From Ignelater luminosus (Eukaryota; Arthropoda; Insecta; Coleoptera; Elateridae), in contig VTPC01004000.1 in NCBI GenBank assembly GCA_011009095.1, forward strand, positions 95,004-159,003: a stretch of 64,000 nt of DNA. The letters run 5' to 3'. The notes beneath the pieces are model-generated. The model ran no database searches. It was not told the DNA's origin and saw only the letters and a program-made list of their open reading frames with translations. Every line of letters begins with the position of its first letter. Position 1 is the first letter of the stretch. Of the stretch, positions 57,740 to 64,000 are shown one piece after another. The translations under genes and the position numbers were made by a program.

Positions 57740-58560
57740 TATTGAATTTTGTTTTCTAAAGAATATTTTCAACAATAGCACTATTTATATGATTTTGATT
57801 TTTAAATTGAACTTCCACAGAGAACAGATCTGTCAAGACAAAACAGAATCTAAATTAGTTTCAACGGCTCTAACAAAGAATCAGAAATTCACATATAATG
57901 TGTTTTGTGGGAAAGTAAGCCATTTCAAATCATAACAAGTTAATTATGTCAATGGGTATAAAAAATACAAATTGAAATTCAGCATAAATCATTCCTGAAT
58001 TATTTAGTAATTAGTTTAGAAACATAAAATATTTTCAGCCTGTACAATAAGTTAATTATTATAGTTAGCAGTTGTATCGTATTGAATGTAATTTTGTCTT
58101 ATTTAAATTTTGTAAAACAAGAGAAATAATATTAATGTAATTGTCAATAAAAAAACAATAGTTGTACATATTAAATGTATAAATAAAAAACATATGTAGC
58201 AAAATAATTTTTTTTATAAGTAATATGAAAACAACCAAGTTATTTATTGATTTATTTAAATGTAACCATTGAAGATAGATATTTGTGTACAAGAACAATA
58301 ATGTATCTAAAATGTATTGTGATAAATTTGATTTCTTTGGATATTTGTGCATGATTTACATCCTCTTCTTTAATTTAATACAATTTAATAACAGAAAATG
58401 CAATGGTAGCCTTTCTAGTAATTTATAATGTCCATAAATAAATCTACACACGCCACTGACATTAGCGTAGTGAGATCTGTTCGAAATATCGGTACTACCC
58501 TCCTACTGTTACTTCAAGGTCAACGGTCGGCGTTTGAAAAGAACAAAGGATTTTCAAAGA
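57740..58560. other. Right interior of the P-like element, nothing recognised
   Basis: Very AT-rich sequence with short low-complexity frames and no transposase motif; the C-terminal half of the transposase gene is absent here. Confidence 0.45.
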
Positions 58561-59296
58561 GTTGGTCTACTTTATAATCCCTATACGCTGGTATAAAGTC
58601 ATAAATAACTTCAATAGAGTTAATTCTTATATAGAAAAGAGAAAATAGTAATGCAATTTTCAGTGTTTAAAAAGAATCTTATATTCCGAAAATAAATGAA
58701 CTCCCTTTTTCTAGAATATTCGTTTTTTAAAATGTAAAATAATGGAAACGACCCCCACTGTTGCTACAAAATGCTAATTAGTAATTATTATTTCTGATAT
58801 TTTGTTTATTATAAATTTATAATGTAGGATATTTGCTGTTATATAAATACTTTTCATTAACATTAAAAAAACTTGAAGTGGTTTATGATTATATATTTCT
58901 ATAATCTTTTGTATAATTATGCTATTTGGTTAATGATGTCATTTACTGTCGAAATATTTACAATCTAACAAACCATTCTTCAAGCTAAATCGACTAGCTA
59001 AATACTTTATTTGCAAAATGTTTCTTTTTGTTGCTGATATTTACGAGCTACTACAAGGGACTAAGATAAGTACCTTATTCATTGAACCGATTGAACTGAC
59101 AATCCACCTTAAAGCCTGATGAAAAAGAGAGAAATTTTGTTACAACCGACGTATCGTCAGACAAGTGTGTCCCGGTTTTTTTTGCCGTGATAGTACATGT
59201 AAATAATCTATTGGTGTAAATAATTTTATTTGTGCATTAAGTACAAGTGGCTGAGTGCTTGAAATCTTTACAAAAAGTCTTTGAAATATTGAAAAG

Positions 59297-59400
59297 TGCT
59301 TCAAGCTCTTGTAAAAGTATTTTAAGCTCTTATAAAAGTTCTTCAAGCTCTTCTAAAAGTGCTTCAAGTTCTTGTGAAAGTGCTTCAAGCCTTTGTGAAA
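59297..59400. repeat. 21-bp tandem repeat, about five copies
   Basis: Consensus AAAAGTGCTTCAAGCTCTTG plus T, repeated about five times with scattered changes. The period is seven codons; on the + strand the run stays open for about 52 codons (units like KSASSSC) from a stop near 59238 to TGA about 59423. There is no ATG near the start and no domain, so a minisatellite is the simplest reading. Confidence 0.7.
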
Positions 59401-59693
59401 TTGCACAACTATCGAAATGGTACTGAAAAGTGCTCGAAGCATTGAAGTACTTTTGCAAGCACTTTACCAAAGTACCCAGTTCTGTGCGAACAGCATGTAA
59501 TTTTGTATTTTGAATACTTTTTTGTCGCTTGACGTTTGTAAGTCCTCAACTCTTTTTAAAACAAGCAACGTTGCTGGTATTCTTTATTGCTATTTAATCT
59601 TCAAAATCACATAACCGCAAATTTTAAAATTTGTTATTTTGTTATATCGTGAGTGCAACAAAAAACCAAGTCAAAGATCCTTGGCTCATATTA

Positions 59694-60017
59694 CATACCT
59701 TTACAAGATGCGAAGGTTTGGGGCGGTACCTTTGATTAAGGACCTTCAAATAGGTCGGCCATTAAATAGGTGGTATTCTTGAGCGGGAAATTTAAACCAT
59801 TTTGAAATTAAAAATATTTCTCGGTGATTATAAATAACCACTTTTAACTTTTAAAAATATTTTAATAAGTAATTTTCTAGAACGCACAAACACGAAACAA
59901 ACATACGCACAGAATGAGGTTAACAGAAATACCACCTATTTAATAGCGACTAGTGTCATTCGCCATAAAATCTCGTTTCGGCGGGAAACGCTTACTTTCG
60001 CATCTTGTAAAGGTATG
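59694..60017. mobile_element. TA-flanked MITE (CATACCTTTACAAGATGCGA ends)
   Basis: A 324-bp element. Inverted ends CATACCTTTACAAGATGCGA/TCGCATCTTGTAAAGGTATG are perfect over at least 20 bases, with TA on each side. A second inverted pair, AAATAGGTGGTATT and AATACCACCTATTT, lies inside. Non-coding. It sits about 1 kb upstream of the PP6 gene. Confidence 0.75.
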
Positions 60018-60998
60018 TAATCTGTGTCCTTGGATTCTGAATTTCTTGTCTTTGATAGTTTCATATTAATAAAAAAGCAAAACAAAAGCTATTAGAATAG
60101 TACAAGTGACATTTAATTTAGATTATGTTTTAAGCGATTACAGTAAAATGAATATAATTATAATAATTTACAGGACTGTGAATTTAAAATGTTAACAAAG
60201 GAAGATAAAATTTTCTTATTAGAATCTTATTATTATTGTAATGGTATCAAAAATGAAAATTGGGAATGGGAATATTCAATAGTCAAAATGTTTATGACAT
60301 TGAAAAGCTTTAGTTTGAATTCATAATTTAATGATTACTCTAAGACAATATTTCCTTCCATTCCAAGAGTATCTTTGTCTTGGTTTTTTGGTGCTTTCAC
60401 GGTACTGTCAAAAATGACTGTCTGCTCTGAGATCGATTTTACACTGTAAAACCTGGCATCGCTGTGCTTGACGGCGAGAAAATCATTCGGCTACATTCAC
60501 GAGGGTTTGGGTCAATAGACACTACTGATTACTATTTTTATATTGAAGTATTTGGATCCTTTCTCGCCTTTCTCTTAAAATTATTATGCAAAATCTGCAA
60601 AATCCAATTAACCTAAAAATTTAAATAACATCTGAAAGTATTGGTATATTTATTATTTATTTTTTAATATAAGTAATCTGAATATTTAGTACACCGGCTT
60701 ATACAGAAGCTTTCTTTGGAGTGAGGTAATAAGACAAAAATATTAAATATGAGTTGAATTATTTATCTTCTTTTTATTTCGACCCATTTGCAGCACCTAT
60801 TTCCAAAGAATTACTAGAAAGAAGAAAAACGCGAACAGTAATTTCAAGCAGTATTTAATTAAATATTGAGATTAATTTGTCAACAAAAGATCATAACGTA
60901 TTGTTCAAACGATCTCATTAGTAAGTATGCATTGATAATTTCATTTAATTGTATAATTATATATTGTAATGATATTATAGGTAATAAGCATAAAAAAA
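60018..60998. other. 5' flank of the PP6 gene
   Basis: AT-rich. It ends in a possible splice acceptor ATATTATAG (60972-60980) 18 bases before the PP6 start codon, so the gene may have an intron in its 5' untranslated region. No promoter motif can be assigned with confidence. Confidence 0.4.
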
Positions 60999-61913
60999 AT
61001 GTTGGAAGAGTTAGATAATTGGATTGATATTGCAAAGCAATGTAAATATTTACCCGAAAATGATTTAAAAAAGTTATGTGATATTGTTAAAGAAATTTTA
61101 CTTGAAGAATCAAATGTACAACCTGTTTCGACACCAGTGACAGTCTGTGGTGATATACATGGACAGTTTTATGATCTTGAAGAATTGTTTCGCCGTGGTG
61201 GTCAAGTCCCTGATACGAACTATATATTCTTAGGTGATTTTGTTGATAGAGGCTATTATAGTTTAGAAACATTTACTCGTTTACTAACTTTGAAGGCCAA
61301 GTATCCACATAAAATTACACTCTTGCGTGGTAATCATGAGAGCAGACAAATTACTCAGGTGTATGGGTTTTATGATGAATGTTTAACTAAATATGGAAAT
61401 GTTAATGCTTGGAAATACTGCTGCAGTGTCTTTGATCTTCTTACAGTTGCTGCTTTAATAGATGAAAAGATTTTATGTGTTCATGGTGGCCTTAGCCCAG
61501 AAATAAAAACTGTTGATCAAATTCGTTGTTTGGAACGTAATCAGGAAATTCCACATAAAGGAGCATTTTGTGATTTAGTATGGTCTGATCCAGAAGACAT
61601 TGATTTTTGGTCTACTAGCCCACGTGGAGCAGGCTACTTATTTGGCGCCAAAGTTACCCATGACTTTATGCAAATTAATTCGTTGAGTCTGATATGTAGA
61701 GCGCATCAATTGGTTCATGAAGGTTACAAATATATGTTTGATGAGAAGTTAGTAACTGTGTGGTCAGCACCAAATTATTGCTATCGCTGTGGCAATATCG
61801 CTAGTATACTTGAATTTCAGACAATTGATAAAATGGAACCAAAACTTTTCCATGCTGTTCCAGATTCTGAACGAGTTATACCCAGCCGAAATGTGACTCC
61901 GTACTTTTTATAA
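60999..61913 (+). CDS. PPP6C: Serine/threonine protein phosphatase 6 catalytic subunit
   Basis: A single frame of 304 codons, complete and uninterrupted. It is a metal-dependent PPP-family phosphatase that removes phosphate from Ser/Thr residues. All catalytic motifs are present: GDIHGQ (51-56), GDFVDRG (79-85), GNHE (111-114), HGG (162-164) and RAH (234-236). The C-terminal TPYFL is the PP6 form of the carboxymethylated PP2A-family tail, and the N-terminal [14 protein letters not shown] block also fits PP6/PpV rather than PP2A or PP4. Human PPP6C is 305 aa, so length is normal. In known animals PP6 works with SAPS and ankyrin-repeat subunits in cell cycle, Aurora A and DNA-damage control. 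The ATG is preceded by an A-rich context; Drosophila calls this gene PpV. There is no coding intron, which could reflect normal structure or an old retrocopy; no poly(A) tract or direct repeats are visible to support a recent retrocopy. Confidence 0.95.
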   Translation: MLEELDNWIDIAKQCKYLPENDLKKLCDIVKEILLEESNVQPVSTPVTVCGDIHGQFYDLEELFRRGGQVPDTNYIFLGDFVDRGYYSLETFTRLLTLKAKYPHKITLLRGNHESRQITQVYGFYDECLTKYGNVNAWKYCCSVFDLLTVAALIDEKILCVHGGLSPEIKTVDQIRCLERNQEIPHKGAFCDLVWSDPEDIDFWSTSPRGAGYLFGAKVTHDFMQINSLSLICRAHQLVHEGYKYMFDEKLVTVWSAPNYCYRCGNIASILEFQTIDKMEPKLFHAVPDSERVIPSRNVTPYFL

Positions 61914-62000
61914 TTATTTCAATTTATTTACATTTACATAGTTTAATATATGTCTTTTTTATGTATCTTTAAAGAATGTCATTTTTAATTCTTTTAATCC

Positions 62001-62006
62001 AATAAA
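62001..62006 (+). terminator. Poly(A) signal AATAAA of the PP6 gene
   Basis: A canonical AATAAA about 90 bases after the PP6 stop codon, a typical distance for a short insect 3' untranslated region. Confidence 0.65.
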
Positions 62007-62019
62007 GATGTTGAAGCAA

Positions 62020-62756
62020 TTAGTTTTTATGCTAAAAGGAATGCATGCTGTTGGAACTTCTTGAACTGTTTGATTTTACTAACTTTTTCTTAAATAAACT
62101 ATTGTTTGTTGATATCATTGTTTTCCGTATCACTTTTAATCTCCGAAATTTTACAAAAATTTTATACTATTGCATGCATTAAACCTTGCTTCATATATTT
62201 TTCTGAATAATTCTAGTATTCTTGAAACTTCTTTCATTATGGATTTGCTAATACTATTTTATCCGTAGAATATGTGGGATGTGAGTCACAGAGGTAGTTT
62301 CTTAGTGAAATGAATATAGTCAGACTATATTTTAATGCTTATATTTACATTGTTTTACAAAATGTCTGGATTGTTTCAAAATTTTTTACCACTTTGTTTT
62401 TAAAACATTGAGATTTAATTTATACAGTTGTCTACGAGAATTTGTTGAAAAACTTCAATAGTTCATGAGAATTGTATAGAAAAACAAGTATGAGAAAAAT
62501 AAAAATGTTAGAAAACACTTGTATAAATATGTATACAGTGTGTTCCCAGATTGAGTTTACAAGCGGAAAAACTTTTATTATTGGTCTTAGAACAAAATGT
62601 CACTCTTGATAAAATTTTCTGCTTGTCCTATAACCTCCAATAATGGTAATATAATTTCAATGGTACCAACGATAATGAAGGAAATTTAAAAAACGCATTA
62701 TTTTAGTATAAAAAATCGACTAAGTTCCAAATTTACTCAAAAATCAGATTGCCATG
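62020..62756. other. Intergenic, nothing recognised
   Basis: AT-rich 3' flank of PP6. A TATACAGTGTGTTCCCAGA motif at about 62531 resembles the end of a TA-type MITE, but any partner would lie in or beyond the gap. Confidence 0.4.
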
Positions 62757-63156
62757 NNNNNNNNNNNNNNNNNNNNNNNNNNNNNNNNNNNNNNNNNNNN
62801 NNNNNNNNNNNNNNNNNNNNNNNNNNNNNNNNNNNNNNNNNNNNNNNNNNNNNNNNNNNNNNNNNNNNNNNNNNNNNNNNNNNNNNNNNNNNNNNNNNNN
62901 NNNNNNNNNNNNNNNNNNNNNNNNNNNNNNNNNNNNNNNNNNNNNNNNNNNNNNNNNNNNNNNNNNNNNNNNNNNNNNNNNNNNNNNNNNNNNNNNNNNN
63001 NNNNNNNNNNNNNNNNNNNNNNNNNNNNNNNNNNNNNNNNNNNNNNNNNNNNNNNNNNNNNNNNNNNNNNNNNNNNNNNNNNNNNNNNNNNNNNNNNNNN
63101 NNNNNNNNNNNNNNNNNNNNNNNNNNNNNNNNNNNNNNNNNNNNNNNNNNNNNNNN
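62757..63156. other. Assembly gap (400 N)
   Basis: Exactly 400 unknown bases, the same length as the two other gaps in the window, so the size is probably a placeholder. The flanks are not duplicated. Confidence 0.9.
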
Positions 63157-63169
63157 TTAAGAGAACTTA

Positions 63170-63930
63170 ACTAAATTACAACAGTGAGTTGAAGCAGTGT
63201 CTACAGGCTGTTAAAAAAAGAAAAATATAGGTCGTATCATTTTCAAAACCATCAAGAACTAATTTCAAACGATTCCGAATACAGAATTACTTTCTGCAAG
63301 GTCTTTATAGAAAAAGTTAATACCAATCCAGATATTTAACAAAAAATTATTTTTACGGACAAAGCCACCATCTATGTTACTAGTGAAGTGAACTCACAAA
63401 ATTGCAGGTATTGATGTAGAAACAATTTACATTTGTATAGCATCAGTAAAACACAATGACCATCCAAAGGTAATATTTGGGCAAGTATCGTAGGTACTAA
63501 CATTATATGATCTTTTTTTATTATTGGAAATATTTATGCTGAAAATTATTTATCATTGCTACAAGATAACGTGATGCCAGTTTTAAATAATTTAAATCTG
63601 AACATTCATGAAGATATATGGTTCCAGAATGATGACACTTGAATGAAAATTTTCCATGTTGTTGAATTGGGTGAGGGGGTGAAATATCCTGGCCTGCTAG
63701 GTTACCGGACCTAATGCCGATGGATTTTTTTTTATTGAGGATATATGAAAACCAAGGTTTTTGATGGAATGCTGATGGATTTAGACCAGCTAAAACAGGC
63801 TGTATCAACAATTATCACAGTAGAACAGTTAAGAAATACGTTACATAATTTTTATGATCGCCTCGGATTCTGTTTGCCTGTAAACGAAGATATTATATTT
63901 GAAAATTTTTTTATAAGAGGTTTCTTATTT
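63170..63930 (+). pseudogene. Decayed mariner-type transposase
   Basis: Transposase blocks in order on the + strand, in shifting frames: FTDKATIYVTSEVNSQNCRY near 63350 (first catalytic block; intact relatives have TDEA), SIVGTNII and NYLSLLQDNVMPVL near 63490-63590, IWFQNDDT near 63620 (second block), and KTKVFDGMLMDLDQLKQAVS with ITVEQLRNTLHNFYDRLGFC at 63750-63880 (C-terminal block). This is the end region of an insect mariner-type transposase. Stops and frameshifts make it inactive, and its start may lie in the gap. Confidence 0.75.
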
Positions 63931-64000
63931 AATTGTTTATGTTTTTACATAGGTACCTATTAAACCATGTAGGCATATTTTTTTGTTTTCTTTTTATTTA

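Larger units (their letters stand above)
55967..59189 (+). mobile_element. P-element-like transposon with THAP transposase relic
   Basis: A 3.2-kb element. Terminal inverted repeats CACGGCAAAAATAACTGGGG (left) and CACGGCAAAAAAAACCGGGA (right, complement) match at 20 of the first 23 positions; a further CTAT outside is shared too. Subterminal inverted repeats CAGCGTATAGGGATTAT (56107-56129 and 58568-58590) match at 22 of 23 positions, a layout like the internal repeats of P elements. The interior has the remains of a THAP-type transposase (56361-57395) and a LINE fragment inserted where the catalytic region would be. No clear 8-bp target duplication remains. Confidence 0.75.

Noticed and set aside
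62749-63174. Two frames spanning the third gap
   Set aside because: Almost entirely unknown bases.

Overview
This is AT-rich eukaryotic nuclear DNA, almost certainly from an insect. It holds three recognisable host genes with GT-AG introns or metazoan gene structure, set in long non-coding stretches full of decayed transposons. Class II relics dominate: mariner/Tc1-type, a P-element-like THAP element, hAT-like zinc-finger relics, many TA-flanked foldback/MITE elements and a TAA-flanked Harbinger-like MITE. There are also non-LTR retrotransposon fragments and a tRNA-derived SINE. I cannot fix the order. A PKNOX/Prep gene separate from the Meis class argues against a drosophilid.

Host genes, all on the + strand. 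(1) 18191-22998: a complete seven-coding-exon PKNOX/Prep-class TALE homeobox gene, 448 aa, with a large third intron carrying a MITE; poly(A) signal at 23109. (2) 43440-44306: a single-exon gene for a 288-aa protein with five C2H2 zinc fingers and an acidic N-terminus. (3) 60999-61913: an uninterrupted 304-aa catalytic subunit of protein phosphatase 6 (PpV/PPP6C type); poly(A) signal at 62001. Nothing suggests the three act in one pathway.

Layout. 1-5.1 kb: no gene seen. 5.1-6.2 kb: near-palindromic foldback element. 6.2-9.2 kb: intergenic, with one unrecognised open stretch and a small reverse-transcriptase relic. 9.3-11.6 kb: large foldback with a coding-like core, then a decayed mariner-type transposase. 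11.6-18.2 kb: intergenic, with a CpG-rich hairpin-bearing segment split by a Harbinger-like MITE. 18.2-23.1 kb: PKNOX. 23.5-31.3 kb: dense mobile-element zone (hAT-like MITE, TA MITE, Tc1 relic, a tandemly duplicated zinc-finger transposase relic split by a SINE, a first 400-N gap, a Tc1 relic nested in another element, and a miRNA-like hairpin). 31.3-36.2 kb: nothing recognised. 36.2-41 kb: internally deleted mariner, then a decayed LINE on the - strand. 41.7-42.3 kb: end of a GGATATCC-rich element running into a second 400-N gap. 43.4-44.3 kb: zinc-finger gene. 45-55.5 kb: several foldbacks and a nested element with 111-bp and 24-bp satellite-like arrays. 55.9-59.2 kb: P-element-like THAP transposon carrying a LINE fragment. 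59.2-60.0 kb: 21-bp repeat and a MITE. 61-62 kb: PP6. 62.7-64 kb: third 400-N gap and a mariner-type transposase relic.

No bacterial-style operons, CRISPR arrays or phage genes are present, and I found no convincing new multi-gene system. The more unusual items are the nested GGATATCC element with two array types, the P-element-like THAP relic, the miRNA-like hairpin, and the 47-bp perfect duplication flanking the first gap, which looks like an assembly artefact.
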